The position numbers and the translations under genes are program-made. A stretch of 64,000 nt of DNA from Nocardia sp. NBC_00508 (GTDB lineage: Bacteria; Actinomycetota; Actinomycetes; Mycobacteriales; Mycobacteriaceae). The notes under the pieces are model-generated. The model was not told where the DNA came from and did not search any database. It saw only the letters and a program-made list of their open reading frames with translations. Position 1 is the first letter of the stretch, and each line of letters opens with the position of its first letter. The stretch covers positions 3,844,001 through 3,908,000 of the forward strand of contig NZ_CP107852.1 of NCBI RefSeq assembly GCF_036346875.1, in the 5' to 3' direction. Of the stretch, positions 43,230 to 51,884 are shown piece after piece.

Positions 43230-43543
43230 CCCGTGGGCCGAGCTTGGTTCGGTTGTGCCCCGGTCGGGATGAGGGACCGGCCGGGGCCACCAACCTGATG
43301 AAGGTTTGGCTACCGAAGTTGCCGACAGCCACGTTAGCCAGCGGATTGCGTTGTGTCACTCATGGTGACGGTTTCGTTATCTCCGAAAAGTCGGCGTCAA
43401 CCGGGGTATGCGTCCACATTTTTCCCGTTATTAGGAGTGATTCGGCGTCCGAGTTCCGAATTCGCCCGGAGGGCATGTGTGATTGCTAGATCATTGCCAT
43501 CTCGGACGTCGGGGTTGGCGGCCGAAGAAGGCGATCGGCATGT
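43230..43543. other. Upstream region of dnaX, no gene seen
   Basis: Apart from a short palindrome GTCAC-TCATG-GTGAC around 43360, I see no gene or repeat here. The regulatory interest is at 43544-43559. Confidence 0.5.
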
Positions 43544-43559
43544 TGTGACTTGGATCACA
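43544..43559. promoter_or_regulatory. Consensus CRP/FNR-family site
   Basis: TGTGA-N6-TCACA is a perfect match to the consensus bound by actinobacterial Crp/GlxR-type regulators and by E. coli CRP. It lies 69 bp upstream of the dnaX start. Binding is inferred. Confidence 0.65.
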
Positions 43560-43627
43560 TTTCAGCCCAGAGTCCGCCGCGCCGGGCGGGCATGTTGTTT
43601 GTCGGTCGCCGCCGGTAACCTCTGGCC

Positions 43628-46303
43628 GTGGCTCTGTACCGGAAGTACCGACCGGCAACGTTCGCTGAGGTGGTGGGTCAGGAGCACGTCACCGACCCGC
43701 TGAGTATCGCGCTCGACACCGGGCGGATCAGTCATGCCTACCTGTTCTCCGGTCCACGCGGCTGCGGCAAGACCTCCTCGGCGCGCATTCTCGCCAGATC
43801 GCTGAACTGCGTCCAGGGCCCCACCTCTACGCCGTGTGGCGTCTGCCCGTCCTGTGTGGCGCTCGGCCCGGGCGGTCCGGGCAACCTGGACGTGATCGAA
43901 CTCGACGCCGCGAGCCACGGCGGTGTCGACGACACCCGTGAACTGCGTGATCGCGCCTTCTACGCGCCCGCCGAGTCCAGGTACCGGGTGTTCATCATCG
44001 ACGAGGCGCACATGGTGACCACCGCGGGTTTCAACGCGCTGCTGAAGATCGTCGAGGAGCCGCCGGCCCATCTGATCTTCATCTTCGCGACCACCGAGCC
44101 GGACAAGGTGCTGCCAACCATCCGCTCGCGCACGCACCACTATCCGTTCCGCCTGCTGCCGCCCGCCACCATGCGCGGCCTGCTCGGCCGGATCTGCGAG
44201 CAGGAGCACGTGCCGGTCGACGAAGCGGTGTACCCCCTGGTGATTCGCGCGGGTGGCGGTTCTCCGCGCGACAGCCTGAGCGTGCTCGACCAGCTGCTGG
44301 CCGGTGCGGGCCCCGAGGGCGTCACCTACACCCGAGCCGTCTCGCTGCTCGGCGTCACCGACGTGGCGCTGATCGACGACGCCGTCGAGGCGCTGGCCGC
44401 CGACGATGGAGCCGCGCTGTTCGACACGATCGACCGGGTGATGGAGGCGGGCCACGACCCGCGTCGCTTCGCCGTCGACCTGCTCGACCGTTTCCGTGAC
44501 CTGATCCTGCTGCGCGCGGTACCCGACGCCACCGAGCGCGGTCTGGTCACCGGTCCCGGCGACGTGCTCGACCGGATGCGCGATCAAGCCGAGCGACTCG
44601 GCTCGGCCACCCTGACCCGTTACGCCGAACTGCTGCACGAAGGGCTCGGCGAGATGCGCGGTGCCACGGCGCCACGACTGCTGCTCGAGGTCGTCTGCGC
44701 CCGCATGCTGCTGCCCTCGGTGTCCGACGCCGAATCCGCGACGCTGCAGCGTTTGGAGCGGCTGGAGCGGGGATTGGCGAGTGGCTCGTCGGCTGCCGCG
44801 CCTGCTTCGTCCTCGGCACCGGCCGCGGCGCCGTCCCAGCCCGCGCCCGCGGTTGCGTCGCCGTCGGACCCGCCGCGCCGCCGGGGTGCGGAGGCACTGG
44901 CCGCCATCCGTCGGGACAGTCGTGGGGGTGGTCGCTCCGATACAGGTTCGGAGCCCAGCTCGACGGGTGCCGCGGAAGCCGGTGGTGCGCCATCCGCTGG
45001 TATTCCGGCGCAGACCGGCGGTGCTGCGGAAGCCGGGGATGTCGTGCCTGCTGGGAGTACGGCGGCCGATACCGGCGGCGCCGCTCGCTCGGTGCCGGTA
45101 GGGGGTGCGACCGGTTCCACCGCGTCGGCGCCCAGTGGTGACGTACGTGCCGAGGACACGGCCTCCGCTCGCCCAGCGCCCGCCGGTGACGCGGCGGCTC
45201 CGAGGAGTGACGGGTCGCCCGGCGGTGCGGAATCCCGGGCGTCGACCACGGGCGCGGATAGTGCGGCGGACCGGATCCCGTCGGCGGCCGAACCGGGACC
45301 GACTGCCGTGTCCGATCGCGTGTCGGCCGTCCCAGCGGCAGGCGGGTCGAACCCGGCCGCAGAGCCGGATGTCCCGGGCGCTCCGCATGGCATGGAGGGC
45401 GATCCGACCAGTTCCGCGTCAGCCACGTCGGGTGGCAGGTCCGGATCAGGGCATGGCGCGCCTGCGCATGGCGCGAGGGAGGAGGTCCCCGCCGACTCGG
45501 ATTCCGCACGCGGTGCCGAGACGGTCGATCCGGCGGCCACCGAAGGTGACTTGCTGCGCGAGGTGGAAGCTTCCTGGCCGGAAATACGGACCAAGGTGCG
45601 GGAGTTCGGCGCGGCGGTGCAGGCGATGCTCGCCGGCGCCTCGGTCGCGCGGGTCGAGGGCGACGTCATTGTGTTCGCGCATCAGCACGCGCCGCTGACG
45701 CAGCGGTTGTCCGATCCGCGGAATCTGGAGGCGGTCCGGTCGGCGGTGCGTGCGGTGCTCGGGCGCGATCATGAGGTGCGCTGGGAAGTCGGCGGCGCGC
45801 CGTCGCGACCCGCCACGCCCCGTTCCGGCGGATCGCCGAACCGCGCGCGCACCTCGGGCAACCAGACCGCGGGACGTGAATCCGGCAACGCGACCGGACG
45901 GGCTTCGGACGCGGGGGCGCAACCGCGGTTTTCGCGCCCGAGCCGGGCCAAGAACGCGGGCGCGGAGAAGCCGTCCAATGCGGGCCGTTCGCGCTCGGCA
46001 GGCGCGAACCCGCGTCCCTATCCCGCGGACGACGACATTCCGCCGCCCGACTTCCCCGACCTACCCGACGATCCCGGCCCGGCCGACTCTCCGTCCTACG
46101 ACGCCGAGCCGAGCGGAAACGATGCCGTGACCAGCAAGGGCTGGCACAACGACGGAGTCGTCCCCGCCTCGACGCCGGAGGAGGAGCAGGAGATGATGGC
46201 CGCCGCGGCCGATCCGGTCGCCCCCGGCGACCGGCGCGACCCGGACGAGGTCGCTCTGGAATTGCTGAAGAGTGAGCTGGGTGCCACACGGTTGGATGGT
46301 TGA
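43628..46303 (+). CDS. dnaX: DNA polymerase III subunits gamma and tau
   Basis: An 891-aa clamp-loader ATPase. Walker A is GPRGCGKT (42-49), the zinc cysteines are C61, C70, C73 and C76, DEAH-type sequence is IIDEAHMV, and a sensor-1-like IFATTEPDKV is present. After the clamp-loader core (to about residue 370), about 260 residues of Ala/Gly/Pro/Ser/Asp-rich linker follow. A C-terminal tau domain (SWPEIRTKVREFGAAVQAMLAGASVARVEGDVIVFAH) begins at about residue 640. GTG 43628 begins MALYRKYRPATFAEVVGQEHV, the family start. No frameshift signal for gamma was recognised. Confidence 0.95.
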   Translation: MALYRKYRPATFAEVVGQEHVTDPLSIALDTGRISHAYLFSGPRGCGKTSSARILARSLNCVQGPTSTPCGVCPSCVALGPGGPGNLDVIELDAASHGGVDDTRELRDRAFYAPAESRYRVFIIDEAHMVTTAGFNALLKIVEEPPAHLIFIFATTEPDKVLPTIRSRTHHYPFRLLPPATMRGLLGRICEQEHVPVDEAVYPLVIRAGGGSPRDSLSVLDQLLAGAGPEGVTYTRAVSLLGVTDVALIDDAVEALAADDGAALFDTIDRVMEAGHDPRRFAVDLLDRFRDLILLRAVPDATERGLVTGPGDVLDRMRDQAERLGSATLTRYAELLHEGLGEMRGATAPRLLLEVVCARMLLPSVSDAESATLQRLERLERGLASGSSAAAPASSSAPAAAPSQPAPAVASPSDPPRRRGAEALAAIRRDSRGGGRSDTGSEPSSTGAAEAGGAPSAGIPAQTGGAAEAGDVVPAGSTAADTGGAARSVPVGGATGSTASAPSGDVRAEDTASARPAPAGDAAAPRSDGSPGGAESRASTTGADSAADRIPSAAEPGPTAVSDRVSAVPAAGGSNPAAEPDVPGAPHGMEGDPTSSASATSGGRSGSGHGAPAHGAREEVPADSDSARGAETVDPAATEGDLLREVEASWPEIRTKVREFGAAVQAMLAGASVARVEGDVIVFAHQHAPLTQRLSDPRNLEAVRSAVRAVLGRDHEVRWEVGGAPSRPATPRSGGSPNRARTSGNQTAGRESGNATGRASDAGAQPRFSRPSRAKNAGAEKPSNAGRSRSAGANPRPYPADDDIPPPDFPDLPDDPGPADSPSYDAEPSGNDAVTSKGWHNDGVVPASTPEEEQEMMAAAADPVAPGDRRDPDEVALELLKSELGATRLDG

Positions 46304-46328
46304 CAACCACTGTTCCGACGACGTTAAG
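46300..46328 (+). promoter_or_regulatory. Candidate fadA promoter
   Basis: TTGACA overlaps the dnaX stop codon (46300-46305). A weak -10 candidate TTAAGT follows after 18 bp, about 270 bp before the fadA start. The -35 box is exact but the -10 is poor, so this is tentative. The remaining leader to 46595 contains no gene, and the fadA ribosome site AAGGAAGGA lies at 46579-46587. Confidence 0.35.
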
Positions 46329-46595
46329 TTAACCGGAGTTCGCACACCCCGGTAGTATGAGCGGGTAGCCGTGAGCTTCGGGACGACGACGTTCTATGGT
46401 ATGCCCAGGCGCACGGGCGACCGGAACGTGCGTCCGCTGTTGCGTACCTGGTTTTGTACAGCGTTAGGAACGGTCGGCCGCAGGGCCGGTCGGCGAGGTC
46501 AGCCGCAGCCACGCCGCAGACGCGGTGTCGCCGCACACCAGCGCTCGGACGGACGAAGGTCCGGCCGCCGCACCGTAAGGAAGGAACACTCCGAT

Positions 46596-47810
46596 ATGAC
46601 CACAGAGGCCTACATTTACGAGGCCATCCGCACTCCGCGCGGCCGCGGCAAGAAGAACGGCTCGCTGCACTCGGTCAAGCCGATCGACCTGACTGTTGGT
46701 CTGATCAAGGAGCTGCGCGGCCGCTTCCCGAACCTCGACGAGGACCGGATCTCCGACCTGATCCTCGGCGTGGTCATGCCGGTCGGCGACCAGGGCGCCG
46801 ACATCGCCCGCACCGCGGTCACCGCGGCCGGTCTGCCCGATACCGTCGGCGGCTTCCAGCTCAACCGCTTCTGCGCCTCCGGCCTCGAGGCCGTCAACCT
46901 GGCCGCCCAGAAGGTCCGCTCCGGATTCGACGACCTGGTCCTGGCCGGTGGTGTCGAGTCCATGTCGCGCGTGCCGATGGGTTCCGACGGTGGCGCCTGG
47001 GCGATGGACCCGGCCACCAACTACGACACCTACTTCGTCCCGCAGGGCGTGTCCGCCGACCTGATCGCCACCATCGAGGGCTTCACCCGCGACGACGTGG
47101 ACGCCTACGCGGTGCGCTCGCAGGAACTGGCTGCCAAGGCCACCACCGGCGGCTACTTCGCCAAGTCGATCGTCCCGGTCAAGGACCAGAACGGCCTCGT
47201 CGTGCTGGACAGCGACGAGCACATGCGTCCCGGCACCACCGCCGCGGACCTGGGCAAGCTGCAGCCGTCGTTCGCCGTGATCGGTGAGATGGGCGGCTTC
47301 GACGCGGTGGCGCTGCAGAAGTTCTACTTCGTCGAGAAGATCAACCACGTGCACCACGGCGGCAACAGCTCCGGCATCGTCGACGGCGCCGCGATCGTGC
47401 TGATCGGTTCGGAGGAGGCGGGCAAGGCGTCCGGCCTCACCCCGCGTGCGCGCGTCGTCGCGACCGCCACCAGCGGCGCCGACTCCACCATCATGCTCAC
47501 CGGTCCCACCCCGGCCGCCAAGAAGGTGCTGGCCAAGGCGGGTCTGACCCTCGACGACATCGACCTGGTCGAGATCAACGAGGCGTTCGCCTCCGTGGTG
47601 CTGAAGTTCCAGAAGGACCTGAACATCCCGGACGAGAAGCTGAACGTCAACGGTGGCGCGATCGCGATGGGCCACCCGCTGGGTGCGACCGGCGCGATGA
47701 TCACCGGCACCATGGTCGACGAGCTGGAGCGCCGCAACGGCCGCTACGCGCTGGTCACCCTGTGCATCGGCGGCGGCATGGGCGTGGCCACCATCATCGA
47801 GCGGGTCTGA
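46596..47810 (+). CDS. fadA: Acetyl-CoA acyltransferase (3-ketoacyl-CoA thiolase)
   Basis: A 404-aa thiolase that cleaves 3-ketoacyl-CoA in the last step of beta-oxidation. The acyl-enzyme cysteine is Cys93 in NRFCASGLEAVN. The base His360 lies in NGGAIAMGHPLGATGA and Cys390 in CIGGGMG. ATG 46596 follows AAGGAAGGA at good spacing. The next gene is the multifunctional hydratase-dehydrogenase, with a 114-bp gap. The pair corresponds to the M. tuberculosis Rv0859-Rv0860 genes, in the same order. Confidence 0.93.
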   Translation: MTTEAYIYEAIRTPRGRGKKNGSLHSVKPIDLTVGLIKELRGRFPNLDEDRISDLILGVVMPVGDQGADIARTAVTAAGLPDTVGGFQLNRFCASGLEAVNLAAQKVRSGFDDLVLAGGVESMSRVPMGSDGGAWAMDPATNYDTYFVPQGVSADLIATIEGFTRDDVDAYAVRSQELAAKATTGGYFAKSIVPVKDQNGLVVLDSDEHMRPGTTAADLGKLQPSFAVIGEMGGFDAVALQKFYFVEKINHVHHGGNSSGIVDGAAIVLIGSEEAGKASGLTPRARVVATATSGADSTIMLTGPTPAAKKVLAKAGLTLDDIDLVEINEAFASVVLKFQKDLNIPDEKLNVNGGAIAMGHPLGATGAMITGTMVDELERRNGRYALVTLCIGGGMGVATIIERV

Positions 47811-47924
47811 TTCCCAACCGGCAGCTGAGAATTCACGCGGCGTGAGCGTCAGGCCCGGAGGAGGCAGCTTGCGTAACCACGCAGGCCCGCGAGCGCCGCA
47901 ATTAGACACAGGAGACACAGAGCT

Positions 47925-50075
47925 GTGAGCGAAACCAACATGATCGGTTGGGAGCAGGATTCGGACGGCATCGTCGTGCTGACGATGGACGACCCGAACC
48001 AGGGCGCCAACACGATGAACGAGCTGTACAAGACGTCGATGAGCGCGACGGTCGATCGGCTGGAGGCGGAGAAGGACAGCATCACCGGTGTCGTCCTGAC
48101 CTCCGCGAAGAAGACCTTCTTCGCCGGCGGCGACCTGAAGAACATGATGAAGGTCGGTCCGGACGATGCCCAGGTCCTGATGGACGAGCTCGGCGAGATG
48201 AAGGGCGCGCTGCGGCGCCTGGAGCAGCTGGGCAAGCCGGTCGTCGCGGCCATCAACGGCGCCGCGCTCGGCGGCGGCCTGGAGATCGCGCTGGCCACCC
48301 ACCACCGCATCGCGGCGGACGTGCCGGGTTCGCAGATCGGCCTGCCGGAGGCCACCCTCGGCCTGCTGCCCGCGGGCGGCGGCGTCATCCGCACCGTGCG
48401 CATGCTCGGCCTGCAGAACGCGCTGATGCAGGTGCTGCTGCAGGGCCAGCGCAACAAGCCGGCCAAGGCCAAGGAGATCGGCCTGATCGACGAGCTCGTC
48501 GGTTCGGTCGAGGAGCTGATCCCGGCGGCCAAGGCGTGGATCAAGGCCAACCCCGAGGGCGGCGTCCAGCCGTGGGACAAGAAGGGCTTCAAGATCCCGG
48601 GCGGTACGCCGTCCTCGCCCGCGTTCGCGGCGAACCTGCCCGCCTTCCCGGCCAACCTGCGCAAGCAGATCAAGGGCGCGAACATGCCCGCGCCGCGTGC
48701 CATCATGTCGGCCGCGGTGGAGGGTTCCCAGGTCGACATCGACAACGCGTCGCTGATCGAGTCCCGCTACTTCGTGCACCTGCTCACCGGCCCGGTCGCG
48801 AAGAACATGATCCAGGCGTTCTTCTTCGACCTGCAGACGATCAACAACGGCGGTTCGCGTCCGAAGGACGTGCCGAAGCAGGAGATCAAGAAGATCGGCG
48901 TGCTCGGCGCGGGCATGATGGGCGCGGGCATCGCCTACGTCTCGGCCAAGGCGGGCTACGAGGTCGTGCTGAAGGACGTCTCGATCGAGGCGGCCGAGCG
49001 CGGCAAGAACTACTCCGAGAAGATCGAGGCCAAGGCGCTCTCCCGCGGCAAGACCACCGAGGAGAAGTCCAAGGCGCTGCTGGACCGGATCAAGCCGACC
49101 GCCGACGCGGCCGACTTCGCCGGTGTCGACTTCGTCGTCGAGGCCGTCTTCGAGAACACCGAGCTGAAGCACAAGGTGTTCCAGGAGATCGAGGACGTCG
49201 TCGCCCCCGACGCGCTGCTCGGCTCGAACACCTCCACCCTGCCGATCACCGGTCTCGCGGCCGGCGTGAAGCGCCAAGAGGACTTCATCGGTATCCACTT
49301 CTTCTCGCCGGTCGACAAGATGCCGCTGGTGGAGATCATCAAGGGTGAGAAGACCTCGGACGAGGCGCTGGCCCGGGTGTTCGACTACACACTCGCTATC
49401 CGCAAGACGCCGATCGTAGTCAACGACAGCCGCGGCTTCTTCACCTCGCGCGTGATCGGCACCTACGTCAACGAGGCGATCGCCATGCTCAAGGAGGGCG
49501 TCGAGCCCGCCACCATCGAGCAGGCCGGCCTGCAGGCGGGCTACCCGGCCGCGCCGCTGCAGCTGTCGGACGAGCTGAACATGAAGCTCATGCAGAAGAT
49601 CGCCAAGGAGACCCAGGAGGCCGCCGAGTCGGGCGACACCACCATGGGCGGCAAGCGGCACCCGGCACAGGACGTCATCGACTACATGGTGTCCGAGGGT
49701 CGACCGGGCCGCCTGGAGAAGGCGGGCTTCTACGAGTACGACGAGAACGGCAAGCGCACCGGTCTGTGGCCGGGCCTGCGCGAGCACTTCGAGACCACGG
49801 CGGACTTCACCGTCCCGCTGCAGGATCTGATCGACCGCATGCTGTTCGCGGAGGCGATCGAGACCCAGAAGTGTTTCGACGAGGGCGTGCTGACCTCGAC
49901 CGCCGACGCCAACATCGGCTCGATCTTCGGCATCGGCTTCCCGGCCTGGACCGGTGGTGTGCACCAGTACATCGTCGGTTACCCGGGTGGCCAGGAGGGC
50001 TTCGTGGCCCGCGCCGACTACCTCGCCAAGACCTACGGCGAGCGCTTCGAGGTCCCGGCCTCGCTGCGCAAGTAG
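47925..50075 (+). CDS. fadB: Fatty acid oxidation multifunctional protein (hydratase/3-hydroxyacyl-CoA dehydrogenase)
   Basis: A 716-aa fusion. Residues about 1-200 are an enoyl-CoA hydratase (oxyanion region INGAALGGGLEIALATHH, ATLGLLPAGGG). Residues from about 320 begin the NAD-binding dehydrogenase (VLGAGMMGAGIAYVSAKAG, then VVEAVFENTELKH and FSPVDKMPLVEIIKGEKT). GTG 47925 follows AGGAG. It catalyses hydration and oxidation of acyl-CoA and forms a complex with FadA. The strong hairpin at 50092-50142 ends the unit. Confidence 0.95.
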   Translation: MSETNMIGWEQDSDGIVVLTMDDPNQGANTMNELYKTSMSATVDRLEAEKDSITGVVLTSAKKTFFAGGDLKNMMKVGPDDAQVLMDELGEMKGALRRLEQLGKPVVAAINGAALGGGLEIALATHHRIAADVPGSQIGLPEATLGLLPAGGGVIRTVRMLGLQNALMQVLLQGQRNKPAKAKEIGLIDELVGSVEELIPAAKAWIKANPEGGVQPWDKKGFKIPGGTPSSPAFAANLPAFPANLRKQIKGANMPAPRAIMSAAVEGSQVDIDNASLIESRYFVHLLTGPVAKNMIQAFFFDLQTINNGGSRPKDVPKQEIKKIGVLGAGMMGAGIAYVSAKAGYEVVLKDVSIEAAERGKNYSEKIEAKALSRGKTTEEKSKALLDRIKPTADAADFAGVDFVVEAVFENTELKHKVFQEIEDVVAPDALLGSNTSTLPITGLAAGVKRQEDFIGIHFFSPVDKMPLVEIIKGEKTSDEALARVFDYTLAIRKTPIVVNDSRGFFTSRVIGTYVNEAIAMLKEGVEPATIEQAGLQAGYPAAPLQLSDELNMKLMQKIAKETQEAAESGDTTMGGKRHPAQDVIDYMVSEGRPGRLEKAGFYEYDENGKRTGLWPGLREHFETTADFTVPLQDLIDRMLFAEAIETQKCFDEGVLTSTADANIGSIFGIGFPAWTGGVHQYIVGYPGGQEGFVARADYLAKTYGERFEVPASLRK

Positions 50076-50091
50076 TCTCCGCACCGACGGC

Positions 50092-50142
50092 AACGGCGAA
50101 GCCCGCCACCGTTTTTCACGGTGGCGGGCTTTCGCCGTTTTT
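50092..50142 (+). terminator. Terminator after fadB
   Basis: A long hairpin (stem about 20 bp with one bulge, containing GCCCGCCACCG and CGGTGGCGGGC) is followed by TTTTT. It starts about 17 bp after the fadB stop. Confidence 0.88.
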
Positions 50143-50189
50143 CTGTGCCGTTCACCCTCGCGTACGTTCGAGCGGATAAGTTGCAAGCC

Positions 50190-51287
50190 ATGCCGAGACG
50201 TAGCCACCGCATCCTGATCGCCAGTTGTGCCCTCGCGCTCGCGTCCGCGCCGGTCGCCGCCGCCGATCCTGCGGCGGGCGCGTCGGTGCGGCTGCTCGGC
50301 GAACAGGTGATCGCGCATGACCTGGACTTCGCGGGCACCACCGTAGGCGGGCTGTCCGGGATCGACTATCTGGCACGCACCGGCGAGTACGTGCTGATCA
50401 GCGACGACCGGTCGAACAAGGATCCGGCGCGGTACTACACCGCACGCATCGGGGTCGATGAGCGCGGGGTCGGTCCGGTGACCATCACCGGCACACGCCC
50501 GTTCTCGACCGCGACGGGCGCCGCCTACCCGCCGAATTCGGTGGATCCGGAGGAGATCCGGGTCGATCCGTGGACCGGCGACTACTACTGGACGCAGGAG
50601 GGTGAACGGCTCGGCGCCGTCCTCGCGGACCCGTCGGTGCGGATCGCGCACCCCGACGGCTCGTATGCGGGTGAGCTGCCGATCCCGGACGACGAGCGCA
50701 TGCGCCCCGGCACGGGCCCGAGGCAGAACGAAGGGCTGGAAGGCGCGACGTTCGCCGCTGGAGGCGCGTTGTTCATGACCTCGACGGAGGGGCCGCTACT
50801 CCAGGACGGGCCTTCGGCGACCACGACCGGTGGCGCGATCGCGCGGATCACCGTCCAGGCGCGTTCCGGACCGCTGCTCGCCCAGTTCGCATATCCGATA
50901 GAGCCGGTCTTCGCTGAGTCGCGCCCCGAACCCGGCCGCGGTGGGAACGGGATCGCCTCCATCCTGGCCGCCGATCCGCTGGATCCGACGAAACTCCTTG
51001 TGCTGGAACGCTCCTTCGCCTTCGGTGTGGGCAACAAGATCCGCGTCTACGAGGCCGATCTGGCCGCCGCGACCAATATCCTCGACGCGCCGATCGGCGC
51101 CGCGCGTCCGGTGGCCAAGCGGCTGGTCGTCGACCTCGACCATGTCGGACTCTCCGCGATCGATAATGTCGAGGGCATGACCTGGGGCCCGCGCCTGCCC
51201 TCGGGCGAACGAACCCTGGTGCTGGTCAGCGACAACAATTTCGACGATGGTAAGCTCACCCAGGTCATCGCACTGGCCGTCGGTTAG
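50190..51287 (+). CDS. Secreted phytase-like (esterase-like) beta-propeller protein
   Basis: A 365-aa protein. The signal peptide MPRRSHRILIASCALALASAPVAAAD precedes a phytase-like domain: GGLSGIDYLARTGEYVLISDDR, VDPEEIRVDPWTGDYYWTQEGE, NEGLEGATFAAGGALFMTSTEGPL and VEGMTWGPRLPSGERTLVLVSDNNFD. Members of this family are calcium-dependent-type propeller proteins of uncertain activity. ATG 50190 is chosen because the signal peptide starts there. Confidence 0.85.
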   Translation: MPRRSHRILIASCALALASAPVAAADPAAGASVRLLGEQVIAHDLDFAGTTVGGLSGIDYLARTGEYVLISDDRSNKDPARYYTARIGVDERGVGPVTITGTRPFSTATGAAYPPNSVDPEEIRVDPWTGDYYWTQEGERLGAVLADPSVRIAHPDGSYAGELPIPDDERMRPGTGPRQNEGLEGATFAAGGALFMTSTEGPLLQDGPSATTTGGAIARITVQARSGPLLAQFAYPIEPVFAESRPEPGRGGNGIASILAADPLDPTKLLVLERSFAFGVGNKIRVYEADLAAATNILDAPIGAARPVAKRLVVDLDHVGLSAIDNVEGMTWGPRLPSGERTLVLVSDNNFDDGKLTQVIALAVG

Positions 51288-51884
51288 TCGGCGCGGCATC
51301 GGTCGCGTCATCCGCCCGGCCGAGGATGGTCGGGGCGCCGAGGTCGGCGGTCGTGCCCGGGCTTGTCGAGGCAGCGCGACCGCACTCAGACGGGGCTCCA
51401 CTTCTTATTGCTTCTTCAACAAAAGAATGGCGGGCACTGGACCGGTCGGCGGATTCTCGCTTGGGCTCCGATTGGTCGACCTCCACCTGGGTATGCGTGT
51501 CTACGGGCCGGACACGGCCGCGGTCAGGCGACACCGATGAACGGTGGGCGCGACGACTCGCGAGGAATTGTCCAGGGTTCAACCCAACTGCGGCCCGCAG
51601 AGGATTGCCGGCGAATCGCCGTGTTTCAGAACATCAAGCGGCAGAACGTGTTGGAAGGCATCTCCATCCTGTTCGCGCCGGACACCGAGCCCGTGGCCGG
51701 GCGTGGCGTAGCGCGAAACGCCCGGACCCGCGACACGCTCCCTCCTGTTCCGAAACATCTCCCGCGTGATCGCACACCGCGCTACGTTGGAGTATGCGCA
51801 GACATATCGGACATCGTGGTGTCCGGCTTCGGCGCGGAGTTGGCCGCCGGTGACGCCGATTCGATGTGAGATCGAGGTGATCAC
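51288..51884. other. 597-bp region with no supported gene
   Basis: Open frames here have no family resemblance or ribosome sites. The region probably carries the promoter of the kinase gene and may hold decayed sequence. Confidence 0.45.

Noticed and set aside
46464..50651. A 1395-aa reading frame on the minus strand across fadA and fadB
   Set aside because: It is a reverse-frame shadow of two well-supported plus-strand genes, as expected from high third-position GC, and shows no family resemblance.
51326..51869. Several frames between the phytase-like gene and pknK
   Set aside because: None has a ribosome site or protein-like composition; kept as an unassigned region.
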